64,000 nucleotides of DNA, taken from positions 1 to 64,000 of the forward strand of contig NZ_JAHKKG010000003.1 of assembly GCF_018829635.1 (NCBI RefSeq), in the 5' to 3' direction. Positions within the stretch are counted from its first letter, which is position 1. Each line of letters starts with the position of its first letter. This DNA is from Paractinoplanes bogorensis. Its GTDB lineage: Bacteria > Actinomycetota > Actinomycetes > Mycobacteriales > Micromonosporaceae. A program made the position numbers and the translations under genes. The notes beneath the pieces were generated by a model, which did not search any database, had not been told where the DNA came from, and was given only the letters and a program-made list of their open reading frames with translations. This document shows positions 1 through 8,310 of the stretch, one piece after another.

Positions 1-1
1 G

Positions 2-571
2 GCCGTGTTGACGACCGGCGACTACCGGCAAGCCCTCGAGCTCTCCCAGCACGCCCAGGAGATCGCCCCGGCCGGCGGCTCGGCCATCGTCCAGGCGACC
101 GCCCAGGAAGGCCGGGCCTGGGCGCGGCTGGGCGACCAGGCCCACACGCGGCGGACCCTCGACAGGGTCGAGCGGCTCGCCGGTCAACGGTCGGCGCCGG
201 ACCATCCCGAGCACCACTATCAGTACGATCCAGCGAAGGCTCACGCCTACGCCGCGACGACACTCGCCTGGGCGGGTGACCCGGCCGCGGAGGCGGTTGC
301 CCGGGACGTGATCGCGGAGCTCGAGGCGGAGGGCGCCCGTCCTCGTCGAGTCGCCTCCGCCGAGCTCGACCTCGGTCTGGCGTTGCTCGCGGACAGTCGA
401 CCGGATGAGGCCGCAGCGGCGGCGACCCGAGCGATCAGTTCCGGCCGGATCGTCCCGTCGAATTGGTGGAGGGCGGCCGAGGTCGTCGGCGGCGTCCAGC
501 GGACCGGCATCGCGGAGGCGCGGGACCTTCGCGAGGTCGCAGAGGTACACCGGCCGGAGCTCACGGCGTAG
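2..571 (+). CDS. C-terminal part of a TPR regulator (5' truncated by window edge)
   Basis: The open frame runs in from before base 1, so only the last ~189 residues are visible. They are helical, Ala/Arg/Glu-rich repeats of the kind found in the C-terminal TPR half of actinomycete XRE-family regulators (for example the stretch around LELSQHAQEIAP and the later LDLGLALLADSRPDEAAAAA). The DNA-binding half, if present, lies outside the window. A GTG at position 5 is in frame but is probably internal. The gene is followed by a cluster of GCGGACA motifs and by two tiny overlapping genes on the same strand, a neighbourhood common for such regulators. The XRE-TPR assignment is inferred from composition and context. 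Confidence 0.6.
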   Translation, partial: AVLTTGDYRQALELSQHAQEIAPAGGSAIVQATAQEGRAWARLGDQAHTRRTLDRVERLAGQRSAPDHPEHHYQYDPAKAHAYAATTLAWAGDPAAEAVARDVIAELEAEGARPRRVASAELDLGLALLADSRPDEAAAAATRAISSGRIVPSNWWRAAEVVGGVQRTGIAEARDLREVAEVHRPELTA

Positions 572-580
572 GCCGCCGGC

Positions 581-621
581 GTGTCCGCAACTGGCGGACA
601 GGCGGACACCGTTAGCGGACA
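581..621. promoter_or_regulatory. Cluster of GCGGACA/TGTCCGC motifs
   Basis: Directly after the stop of the TPR gene the heptamer GCGGACA occurs at 594-600, 602-608 and 615-621, and its complement at 582-588. GTGTCCGC (581-588) and GCGGACAC (602-609) can also pair as a hairpin. The cluster lies 45 bases upstream of the small gene at 666, so it may be an operator for the upstream regulator or a weak terminator. The sequence does not decide between these. Confidence 0.35.
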
Positions 622-665
622 TTGCGAACCTCACGCTGGCCGCACCAGACGGGCACGCTCCGGAT

Positions 666-863
666 ATGCGTCTGATGCTCCCCTGGGGACCGAAAGCCCG
701 GTACCGACGAGCGCTCGCCGCCGCCCATAAGTGGCAGGAGGAGGAGCGCCGGAACGCTCTCGCCCGCCTGCGACTCCAGGCGGCGGATGACGTGAGCGAG
801 AGGGCCAGCGGCCGGGCGACCCGCACACGAAATCAGGAGCCGCGGACGGGGCCGGCGAGATGA
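666..863 (+). CDS. Small hypothetical protein (65 aa), coupled to next gene
   Basis: The product starts MRLMLPWGPKARYRRALAAA and is very basic and helical, without a recognisable domain. Its TGA overlaps the ATG of the next gene (ATGA at 860-863), which is the main argument that both are real. I see no signal peptide or membrane segment. No function is assigned; a partner or accessory to the downstream Cys-containing small protein is only a guess. Confidence 0.4.
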   Translation: MRLMLPWGPKARYRRALAAAHKWQEEERRNALARLRLQAADDVSERASGRATRTRNQEPRTGPAR

Positions 864-1108
864 GCGAGCATCGCCCGAAGCGGCCCTCCTGGGATTGCCT
901 GGCGTGCACCAGGCCCTGGCCGTGCGACCCGGCGCGCGAGGAACTCGCGACCGAACTCGGCCGGACCTCACTGGCGATGTACCTCTTCGCCTACCTCAAC
1001 GAAGCGGCCGGCGACATGCCTAGCGTGACTCCTGGTGAGCTCTATGAGCGTTTCTTGGCATGGACACGGACGCCGGGCTCCGGGAAGAGCGTCGGCCTGC
1101 CTGGATAA
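860..1108 (+). CDS. Small Cys-rich hypothetical protein (82 aa)
   Basis: The N-terminus carries a WDCLACTRPWPC motif, with three closely spaced cysteines that could bind a metal, followed by a helical acidic segment. Short proteins with a CxxCxxxWPC signature often sit beside XRE-TPR regulators in Streptomyces and Micromonosporaceae; their role is unknown to me. It starts at an ATG overlapping the preceding stop, and it ends in TAA inside the loop of a 7-bp inverted repeat (1095-1101/1112-1118) that could act as a weak terminator. Confidence 0.5.
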   Translation: MSEHRPKRPSWDCLACTRPWPCDPAREELATELGRTSLAMYLFAYLNEAAGDMPSVTPGELYERFLAWTRTPGSGKSVGLPG

Positions 1109-1179
1109 CAAGGCAGGCGGGCGTGCGGCTTCTTGTGCGCCAGCGTCGCCAACGCCCGCTTCGAGGTGCACTCCCGTGG

Positions 1180-1203
1180 GCCGAACGTTGCACCATGCGA
1201 ACC
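1180..1203. repeat. 24-bp intergenic repeat, copy 1
   Basis: GCCGAACGTTGCACCAT followed by GCGAACC. The same 24 bases recur at 2346-2369 with one difference (A for G after CCAT). Both copies are intergenic and in the same orientation. Its core includes AACGTT. Role unknown. Confidence 0.7.
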
Positions 1204-1413
1204 ACCCGCTCACCGTTCCTGGGGCATCCCTGCCGGGACGCTTGTCCATTTCGCGAGCGTGACCGCGCAGAACCGAGGACGGAACGCGGCCGGGCTCCGA
1301 TGCTGCTACGTCACCAGTTGAGCGACAAGGCCTCCAACGAGACCCGGCCAAATCTTGATCTGCCCAGCGGCACGCACGGCAGCACCTTCATCTAGCACTG
1401 AGCGAGCGATCCA

Positions 1414-1440
1414 CTTGCATTTGCATTGCGAAAGTGCAAG
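1414..1440. promoter_or_regulatory. Candidate operator of the RHH gene
   Basis: TTGCAT occurs twice in tandem (1415-1420 and 1421-1426), and CTTGCA (1414-1419) faces TGCAAG (1435-1440) as an inverted repeat. The element ends 23 bases before the RHH start. RHH proteins typically bind short repeated half-sites and repress their own promoters, so an autoregulatory site is plausible but untested. Confidence 0.35.
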
Positions 1441-1462
1441 CTTTCTGAGTAAGATCCTGTTC

Positions 1463-1897
1463 ATGGCCCAAGACGTCATCTATGCCCGCGTGCCTCCAAG
1501 CCTCAAGAAGGCGACAGACGCGTACGCCGCTCACCACGGCGTGACCCTTACAGCGGCAGTGGCGGATCTCCTTGAGCGAGGTCTCGCAGCCGCCTCCGAC
1601 AGCCGGTCCACTGATGAACTGGACGCCAGGCTGCGTGCGGCGGAAGCCCAGTTGGCGACACTGACCGCCTTCGCTGCGCGAGCGGATCATCGCGTCGGTG
1701 ATTGCCCCAAGTGCAGCGAGGAGATCACCGGGCGAGACCTACTGGCGGTGGGAAGCTGCCCACATTGCAGTAGCCCCCTGTCCGAGCTCATCGTGCCCTC
1801 TAACCCCAATAACACACTCGACCAGCGTGAGGCGCTCATGCTCGTCGGCGCACTCGGAGCGGTTCTGGCCGTCGCATACCTCGCATCCAAGAAGTGA
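1463..1897 (+). CDS. Ribbon-helix-helix / zinc-ribbon / membrane-anchor protein
   Basis: This 144-residue protein has three visible parts. Residues ~5-45 (VIYARVPPSLKKATDAYAAH onward) look like a CopG/Arc-type ribbon-helix-helix. A short coiled-coil-like stretch (~50-75) follows. Residues ~84-110 form a zinc ribbon with two Cys pairs, CPKC and CPHC. The C-terminus ends in one hydrophobic helix (ALMLVGALGAVLAVAYLA) and two lysines, giving a tail-anchored topology. I chose the ATG at 1463 because the RHH strand begins right after it; an upstream extension would add unrelated residues. A 50-aa membrane protein follows 29 bases downstream, probably in the same transcript, which ends at the strong hairpin at 2097. 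Function unknown. Confidence 0.65.
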   Translation: MAQDVIYARVPPSLKKATDAYAAHHGVTLTAAVADLLERGLAAASDSRSTDELDARLRAAEAQLATLTAFAARADHRVGDCPKCSEEITGRDLLAVGSCPHCSSPLSELIVPSNPNNTLDQREALMLVGALGAVLAVAYLASKK

Positions 1898-1926
1898 TGC
1901 GTTCCAGAAGAGAGAAAGGAGGAGTG

Positions 1927-2079
1927 ATGGAGGAAATGGGAAAGTTCATCGTGTTGGCAACAGTCGCGGGAGCCGCCATCGCGGCTGCGAAGAAGGCCGG
2001 CGCGCGGCTGGGCATCCCGGCCGCTGCTGTGCCGGTCATTGCTGGCGCGCTCTACCTCGCCGCACGCCGGCTGCGGTAG
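1927..2079 (+). CDS. Small hydrophobic protein (50 aa)
   Basis: The product has two short hydrophobic segments (IVLATVAGAAIAAA and AAAVPVIAGALYLAA) separated by a basic linker, and ends in ARRLR. It probably sits in the membrane as a helical hairpin. AAGGAGG at 1916-1922 supports translation from the ATG at 1927; a GTG at 1924 and an ATG at 1936 are in-frame alternatives. It follows the membrane-anchored RHH gene and precedes a strong terminator, so the two are likely co-expressed. I do not recognise a family. Confidence 0.5.
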   Translation: MEEMGKFIVLATVAGAAIAAAKKAGARLGIPAAAVPVIAGALYLAARRLR

Positions 2080-2096
2080 GGGTCGCGTAGCAGAAG

Positions 2097-2147
2097 GCCT
2101 GGTGTGGACCGAGATGGTAGCAACACCTCGGTCCACACCAGGCTTTT
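2097..2147. terminator. Strong hairpin terminator
   Basis: Perfect 17-bp inverted repeat (arms 2097-2113 and 2127-2143, arm sequence GCCTGGTGTGGACCGAG) with a 13-nt loop, followed by TTTT on the + strand. It lies 17 bases after the stop of the 50-aa membrane protein gene. Confidence 0.85.
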
Positions 2148-2585
2148 CACAACCTTACCTAGGTCAGCTGCGCCTGGCCCAGGACCGTCGGCCGCTACGG
2201 GAGGACTCGGTGACCTCTTGCGCACGAGAGCAGTAGGCGGCGTCGGCATGTTTGAACGCCGTGTCAGCAGAGCTGGCGACTTTGCTCCACCCGGTTCCCG
2301 CATCGTGATCTCCCGAACTCGAACGCGCGCACCAGGTCGATGTGTGCCGAACGTTGCACCATACGAACCGCTCCTGCTTTGTCGCCGGTGGCGTGCTACC
2401 AGGTTTTTGACATGCTCAAACGTGAAGCGCGGGTGACAAGGCTGCTCTCGGTCCGAGGATATGTGGAGAGCGGTCAGGTCTGCGACGCGCCGTTGGATGA
2501 TGGAGGTTTTGCTCGCCTCCAGCGGAGACTCGGGGGTGTGGTGCCCATCTGTGACTGACAAGAGGAAGTTGTCATACCCCCTGGG
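2148..2585. other. Intergenic region, 438 bp, no intact gene seen
   Basis: No frame with convincing codon usage or ribosome-binding site was found. The second copy of the 24-bp repeat is at 2346-2369. The region leads into a small gene with an apparent frameshift. Confidence 0.45.
2346..2369. repeat. 24-bp intergenic repeat, copy 2
   Basis: Same 24 bases as 1180-1203 apart from one position (CCATACGAACC instead of CCATGCGAACC), in the same orientation and again outside genes. Confidence 0.7.
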
Positions 2586-2799
2586 ATGCTCTACAGCATG
2601 TCGCTTCGCATAGATGGCAGTTGGACCGGCTGGTCGGGTGACACCGTAGTCCAGCTCACGAATGGCTGGCTCGGTTTGGCGCCAAGAGGAATACCACTAC
2701 GAGTACCACTATGCCTACCGGCCTGAGGTGACGATCTCCAGCGGGAAGATGATGGTCAAGGGGATGCGAAAGGCGATCCGGGTCCGCCGACTCGCTTAG
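2586..2799 (+). pseudogene. Small conserved-looking gene broken by a 4-bp duplication
   Basis: Starting at the ATG at 2586 or 2598, the frame reads MSLRIDGSWTGWSGDTVVQL and then TNG. After a TGGC duplication (GGCTGGC at about 2664-2670) the continuation sits in the +1 frame as SVWRQEEYHYEYHYAYRP and on to GMRKAIRVRRLA with a TAG at 2797. Removing the extra four bases gives one smooth ~66-residue protein resembling a small bacterial family with GWxGDT and aromatic YxYxYAYRP motifs. A true pseudogene or a sequencing error would look the same here. Function unknown. Confidence 0.6.
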
Positions 2800-2894
2800 A
2801 GTAGCTATCAAGTTTCCCGAACCTAGGAAACGGATCACGGCACCGTAAGCTCGGTAGTCGTTGGCTGGCTAACAGTGTGCGCCGAGGTGCCCTG

Positions 2895-3860
2895 TTAGCC
2901 AGATACCGCTGAAGCGATCTTGTCGACCAGTTCGGCGGCCTCGACGCGGGCTTGATCGCTGACGCCAACGACGGCACCGGCAGCGATCGGAGCTAGATAG
3001 TGACGGATGGCAGCGACCGAGCGGCGGAGCCGCCCTTGGTTGGGTTGATCACGGACGACTTCGGCTGCTACCTCATCGGCCGCGTCTATGACGTCCTGTC
3101 GATCTGTATCGGACAATCCCAGCATCGGCAAGGAGCGGATGAGGTCCGCTAGCGCTTCCGCCAAAGGCTCGAAACCTGGCGTGGTCGGGCTGCTGTCCTG
3201 CTTTTGGGAGAAGTTGCTGCTGTTCCAAGCCATCTGTGCGTTCGGGGCGTCTCCCTGGATGTAGGGACCGTGGTAGGTGTGTTGAGGTCCTGAGCCACGT
3301 TGGTCACGGAGAAAGACGGAGACATCGCCGCTCGATTCAGTCACGCAGTCGATCCCTTTGTGAGTAATTTCAGCACGAACTGGGCCGCGCATTTCGGCCA
3401 CGGCAACGCCCGCAATAAGGCTCTTGTGTGTCAGATATTCGGCAGCGAGCTGAATCTCCATGTCGGTAAACTTAGTGCCCTCATAAAATGCATCAATAGT
3501 GTCGGCGAACTCCCCGGTGACCGGTAGGTGGACGCCGTCGAGCTGCTGCCTGTAGAACCAGCGGAGCAGTTCGGTCCTACACGCTGCGGACCGCTGGGCC
3601 GGGTCGCTGCGGCGCCGCTTCCGATCAAGGACCCGTTCTAGGCCGGCGGGAGTCATTCGAAGCCGAGGGTCAGACAGGCTGGACGTGCTTAGTGCAAGGC
3701 CGGCGTCGGTGCACGCCCATGCGATGGTGTAAGCCCCCTGTATGTCCAAGCCAAGGATCGCCGCATATGGAGCAATCGGAACGCTCGCAGACGTGCCGCC
3801 GCCCGACTCGTCGTAGACGAACTCCAGCACTCGGTCTAGGTGGGACAGAGGTTCACTCAT
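2895..3860 (-). CDS. Hypothetical protein with N-terminal winged-helix-like region
   Basis: This 321-residue soluble protein starts MSEPLSHLDRVLEFVYDES. The first ~90 residues look like a winged-helix region; a second helical region follows (~95-185). A polar linker around residues 200-225 contains NAQMAWNSSNFSQKQ, and the C-terminal ~90-residue helical domain begins FEPLAEALADLIRS. Tail domains of this kind, preceded by an asparagine-rich GNAQ/SSNFSQ-type linker, occur in uncharacterised actinobacterial proteins, some near defence genes; I cannot name a family. There is no signal peptide or membrane helix. It is isolated, with intergenic DNA on both sides, and its GC content is lower than that of the siderophore locus, consistent with acquired DNA. 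Confidence 0.55.
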   Translation of the reverse strand: MSEPLSHLDRVLEFVYDESGGGTSASVPIAPYAAILGLDIQGAYTIAWACTDAGLALSTSSLSDPRLRMTPAGLERVLDRKRRRSDPAQRSAACRTELLRWFYRQQLDGVHLPVTGEFADTIDAFYEGTKFTDMEIQLAAEYLTHKSLIAGVAVAEMRGPVRAEITHKGIDCVTESSGDVSVFLRDQRGSGPQHTYHGPYIQGDAPNAQMAWNSSNFSQKQDSSPTTPGFEPLAEALADLIRSLPMLGLSDTDRQDVIDAADEVAAEVVRDQPNQGRLRRSVAAIRHYLAPIAAGAVVGVSDQARVEAAELVDKIASAVSG

Positions 3861-4347
3861 TTGATCTTTCCTCGCCTTCTCGGGTGGCGAGGGCCATGAT
3901 ACGACTCAAGGTTTGTGCAACTTGATTTAGCTCAGGCATCAAATCGCGACCGACAGATTGTGGATCTTGACTGCATTGCCGCGTCCGCTCCGCCTAGCTC
4001 CCTGTGCGCACCGCTGACAGTCGACCCGCACCGTGATCAAATACTTGAATTGCTAATGACTCTGGCGCGCGCGACGCTCGGCACATAGCTGCGCCGTCCT
4101 TTAGTTGGACTTCTTTGCGAAGGCAGTCATGACTTCTTGCGTAAATCGTGCTCCCTTCAGTCGGTCGCGTGTAGGAAGCCGGCCACCGGAAAGCTGCAGT
4201 ATCTTGTCGGCCGATGATCGAAGAATTTTATGTAATTGTTTCCCTTTAGTGCGTCTACAAGATTTTGCTTTGGGCGTCGATCGTGCGCGCATTCAATTTG
4301 GCTGACAACCCACCCCACAACCGACACGACGAAAGGAGGCGGGCCAA
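3861..4347. other. Intergenic region, 487 bp, lower GC
   Basis: The stretch includes an AT-rich patch near 4205-4260 (GAATTTTATGTAATTG) unlike the rest of the window. No credible gene, tRNA or integrase fragment is visible. It ends with a strong ribosome-binding site (AAAGGAGG, 4332-4339) for the tiny gene at 4348. Confidence 0.45.
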
Positions 4348-4437
4348 ATGCGCACCCGCTATTTGGCGACAGCGATCAAGCACCTTGTGGGGGTCCATGG
4401 GCAGCAGCCCGCATGGCAACCTAGATGCCGAACATGA
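4348..4437 (+). CDS. Tiny hypothetical protein (29 aa)
   Basis: ATG at 4348 follows AAAGGAGG (4332-4339) with an 8-base spacer, one of the best ribosome-binding sites in the window. The product starts MRTRYLATAIKHLVGVHGQQ and ends PRCRT; its TGA overlaps an ATG at 4434. It may be the first gene of a small decayed operon that includes 4513 and 4674. No family recognised. Confidence 0.4.
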   Translation: MRTRYLATAIKHLVGVHGQQPAWQPRCRT

Positions 4438-4512
4438 CGACCGCCGGACAACGCCGATACGCGGACGAGCCGCGATCACCCACATCACCGTCGCCGCATC
4501 GAGACGGTCACC

Positions 4513-4611
4513 ATGACCGCCGCCGAGTACACCGACGCCGTCGAAGCCCTCGCCGTACTCATCGCCCGCTACGAACGACACCACCAGGAACATCCCGGCA
4601 CCGCCGCATGA
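4513..4611 (+). CDS. Tiny hypothetical protein (32 aa)
   Basis: The ATG at 4513 opens a frame for MTAAEYTDAVEALAVLIARY and 12 more residues, a plausible single amphipathic helix. The frame ending in the overlapping TGA (4514-4516) reads AAITHITVAASRRSP, suggesting a preceding coupled gene that has lost its frame. No strong ribosome-binding site is present. Low confidence. Confidence 0.3.
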   Translation: MTAAEYTDAVEALAVLIARYERHHQEHPGTAA

Positions 4612-4673
4612 CAGGGCCGGTGGCGACTCGACTCACGTCGCCACCGGCCACCTCACCCGAAGGATTTGCTCAC

Positions 4674-4971
4674 ATGACAGCGACCACCCCCAGAGCACGA
4701 CGCCGCCGGCCCCGCACCGGACTCGCCGAGACGTCGACGCGCAACCGCCGGGTCGTCGTCCACGTGCGCGGATCCACCGACGACGAGCACCAGCCGTTCT
4801 CCATCGACGCCCAGATCACGGATCACCGACGACGACCAAATCATCCCGGTCTTCCGAGTGCCCGAACCCGATGAGGCGGTTCGCGCAATGCCTGGCTTGG
4901 TGGGCGGAATGAGACTCGATCCGGTGCCTGCGACTCGCCGCGAGCCCGAACGCCCACGCCGGGCGGGGTGA
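4674..4971 (+). pseudogene. Small gene apparently frameshifted by a 7-bp near-duplication
   Basis: From the ATG at 4674 (AAGGA about 9 bases upstream) the frame encodes a basic N-terminus and then NRRVVVHVRGSTDDEHQPFS, IDAQITD. At about 4816-4829 the sequence ATCACGG is followed by the near-copy ATCACCG. Beyond it the gene-like continuation is one frame over, ITDDDQIIPVFRVPEPDEAV and on to a TGA at 4969. Removing seven bases would join the two parts into one ~96-residue protein. This is the second short-duplication break in the same 5-kb stretch. Function unknown. Confidence 0.5.
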
Positions 4972-5043
4972 CCACGAGGTGCACGATTGCCTCACGGTCC
5001 AGCGATGGTCACCCCGTTTCCGCCCGTCAAAGCGCAACCACAC

Positions 5044-5991
5044 TCAGGGGCGATCGGTGAGGTAGCCGCCCATCGTCGTGAAATAGTCCTGGGCGGCGTG
5101 CTCGACACCGTCCGACGTGCGTACCCGGGTGACCAGCAGGGCGCGGTTCCGGCCGCGGCGGGCGTCGGCGCCGGCCACGATCGCGACGCCGTCGCCCTCG
5201 CGGTAGAAGATGCGGCCCGGCGTCCCGCCGTAGACGTTCCGGGACACCTCGGCGGCCAGGATCGCCAGGCGCTCGCCTCGGTGGTAGGTGTACGCCGGGG
5301 GATAAGGATCACACTGCGCCCGCACCAAGCGGTCGAGGTCCTCGGCGGGCCAGTCCCAGTTGATGCGGCAGTCCTCGTCGGCTCGCTTGTGGAAGAAGCT
5401 CGCCTTCGAACGGTCCTGCGGGGTCCAGTCGGTCCGGCCCGAGGCGATCAGCGCCAGCCCGTCCACCGTGATCGGGCCGAACAGGTCCAGCGTCTTGTGG
5501 AACAGGTCGGCCGTCGTGTCGCGCGGCCCCACCGGCACGGCACGCTGCAGGACGATGTCGCCGGCGTCCAGCGTGTCGTCCATCATGTGGGCGGTTACGC
5601 CCACCTCTTTCTCGTCGTTGAGCAAAGCCCAGATCAACGGCGAGAAGCCCGCGTACGCCGGCAGCAGTGAGTCGTGCACGTTCAGCGTGCCGTGACGAGG
5701 CAGTTCGAAGATGCGCGGCGGGATCCACGTGCGCCAGTTGGTCGCCACGATCACGTCGGGGGCGGCCTGCTGCAGCGCCTCGAAGAGTTCGTCGTCGTCG
5801 GGGCGGTTGCGGAGCAGGACCGGCACGTCGTGTTTCTCGGCCAGGTCGGCCACCGAGTCGTCCCAGATCTTCTCGTACGCGTGGTCGCTCTTGGGGTGGG
5901 TGACGACGAGGTTGACCTCGTGTTCGGAGTCGAGCAGCGCCTGCAGGGTGCGATGCCCCCAGGTCTGATATCCGAACATTGTGACCCGCAT
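5044..5991 (-). CDS. N5-hydroxyornithine formyltransferase (CchA-like)
   Basis: The product is a 315-residue formyl_trans_N family enzyme. It is expected to move a formyl group from N10-formyltetrahydrofolate to the hydroxylamine of N5-hydroxyornithine, giving the hydroxamate N5-formyl-N5-hydroxyornithine. The N-terminus MRVTMFGYQTWGHRTLQALL begins the Rossmann-type fold. NVHDSLLP supplies the Asn and His, and the Asp in DDTLDAGDIVLQ completes the catalytic set known from methionyl-tRNA formyltransferase. I chose the ATG at 5991 because GGAGGA lies 7-8 bases upstream; the longer frame to 6024 adds an unlike RRRRR segment. It is divergent from the monooxygenase gene, sharing the iron box at 6072. 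The arrangement matches cchA/cchB of coelichelin loci. Confidence 0.93.
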   Translation of the reverse strand: MRVTMFGYQTWGHRTLQALLDSEHEVNLVVTHPKSDHAYEKIWDDSVADLAEKHDVPVLLRNRPDDDELFEALQQAAPDVIVATNWRTWIPPRIFELPRHGTLNVHDSLLPAYAGFSPLIWALLNDEKEVGVTAHMMDDTLDAGDIVLQRAVPVGPRDTTADLFHKTLDLFGPITVDGLALIASGRTDWTPQDRSKASFFHKRADEDCRINWDWPAEDLDRLVRAQCDPYPPAYTYHRGERLAILAAEVSRNVYGGTPGRIFYREGDGVAIVAGADARRGRNRALLVTRVRTSDGVEHAAQDYFTTMGGYLTDRP

Positions 5992-6071
5992 GGGCGATGT
6001 CCTCCTCCGACGGCGGTCCAGCATGGACCGGCGAGCGACCGGTGTTCACGATCGATGAGGATCGTACTATA

Positions 6072-6087
6072 GTTAGCCTTGCCTAAC
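6072..6087. promoter_or_regulatory. Iron box (DtxR/IdeR-type) between formyltransferase and monooxygenase
   Basis: TTAGCCTTGCCTAA, extended to AGTTAG..CTAACT, is an imperfect palindrome resembling the actinobacterial iron-box consensus built on TTAGG..CCTAA half-sites. It lies between the divergent starts at 5991 and 6169, so one repressor site could control both genes by iron. Confidence 0.8.
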
Positions 6088-6168
6088 TTGCGACGCAGGG
6101 TGTCGACAGCGGCACACGCAGTCGTTTCCGTAACCCGGGCGTCGCCCGGCCCACGCGATGGGACAGGT

Positions 6169-7505
6169 ATGTCAGAGGCGATTCTCGACCTTGTCGGTGT
6201 CGGGTTCGGTCCATCCAATCTGGCGTTGGCGATCGCGATCGCCGAGCACAACGCGGACCTCCAGCGCAAGCCCGTCTCGGCGGCCTTCGTGGAGCGTCAA
6301 CCGCGGTTCGGCTGGCACCGGGGGATGCTGCTCGAGGACGCGACCATGCAGGTCTCGTTCCTCAAGGATCTGGTCACGCTGCGAAACCCGAAGAGCGACT
6401 TCAGCTTCCTGTGCTATCTGCAGAGCCGGGACCGGCTGATCGACTTCATCAACCAGAAGAACTTCTTCCCGACCCGGATGGAGTTCCACGACTACCTGCA
6501 ATGGGCGGCCGAGCTGGTCGAGGGCGACGTCTCGTACGGGCGTGAGGTGGTCGCGATCCGTCCGGTGCTGAACGGTGGCGAGGTCGCCTGCTTCGACGTG
6601 GTGGCGGCCGATGTGACCGGCGACGCCGAGCCGCTCGTGCTGCGGGCCCGCAATCTCGTGCTGGGCACCGGTCTGGTGCCCCGTCTGCCCGAGGGTGTCG
6701 TGGCCGACGATCGCATCTGGCACACCCGTGATCTGCTGCCCAATGCCGAACTGCTCAAGGACAAGAACCCGTACGCGGAACGCTTTGTGGTTGTCGGCGC
6801 CGGGCAGAGCGCGGCCGAGGCCGTCGACTACCTGCACCGGGAGTTTCCCGAGGCCGAGGTCAACGCGGTGTTCACCCGTTACGGCTACAGCCCGGCCGAC
6901 GACAGCGCGTTCGCCAACCGGATCTTCGACCCGGCCGCGGTGGACGACTACTTCGTGGCGCCGTCGCAGGTCAAGCAGATGATGCTGGACTACCACGGCA
7001 ACACCAACTACTCGGTGGTCGACCAGGACCTGATCGAGGACCTGTCGCGCCGCGTCTATCGCGAGAAGGTCCGCGGCGTGCAGCGGCTGCGGCTGCTCAA
7101 CGTGTCGCGGGTGACCGAGGCCGTCCGGGAGGGCGATCGCGTCCGTACGGTCGTCGAGTCGATGATCACCGGGGCGCGCACCGAACTGGAGGCCGACGCC
7201 GTCGTCTTCGCCACCGGCTACAACGTTCCCGATCCGTCGGGGCTGCTGGGCGACCTGGCCGCGGAATGCCGGCGCGACGAGACCGGGCAGGTCGCCGTCT
7301 CCCGTGACTACCGGCTCGACACCAGCGCGCGGATCACGGCCGGCATCTATCTGCAGGGCGGCACCGAGCACACCCACGGCATCTCGTCGTCGCTGCTGTC
7401 GAACACGTCGATCCGCTCGGCCGAGATCCTCGACTCGATCGTGCAGCACACCGACCCGATCCAGATCGCGACCCGCCGCCAGGTGCCGCGGGTGCGCGCC
7501 AACGT

Positions 7506-7509
<4 letters not shown>
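6169..7509 (+). CDS. L-ornithine N5-monooxygenase
   Basis: This 446-residue flavoenzyme hydroxylates the side-chain amine of ornithine with NADPH, FAD and O2, the first committed step of hydroxamate formation. FAD-binding GVGFGPSNLALA is at residues ~9-20, the NADPH-binding VVGAGQSAAEAVDYL near 210, FATGYNVPDP near 345 and the C-terminal HGISSSLLSNTSIR motif near 400. All are typical of SidA/PvdA/CchB enzymes. The frame is open back to a TTG at 6079, but that start would lie inside the iron box; the ATG at 6169 begins just before the FAD fold. Its TAA overlaps the stop of the convergent ATPase gene by a few bases. Confidence 0.95.
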
Positions 7510-8309
<800 letters not shown>

Positions 8310-8310
8310 C

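Larger units (their letters stand above)
1109..1462. other. Intergenic region, 354 bp, no gene seen
   Basis: Open frames here have poor codon usage and no ribosome-binding sites. The stretch contains the first copy of the GAACGTTGCACCAT repeat (1180-1203) and, at its right end, the probable control region of the ribbon-helix-helix gene. Confidence 0.5.

Noticed and set aside
1-5043. Integrative element or prophage remnant at the left end
   Set aside because: Lower GC and broken small genes hint at acquired DNA, but I see no integrase, attachment site, replication or transfer gene, so I do not call an element.
6079-6168. Upstream TTG start for the ornithine monooxygenase
   Set aside because: It falls within the iron box and adds residues unlike the family; the ATG at 6169 directly precedes the FAD motif.
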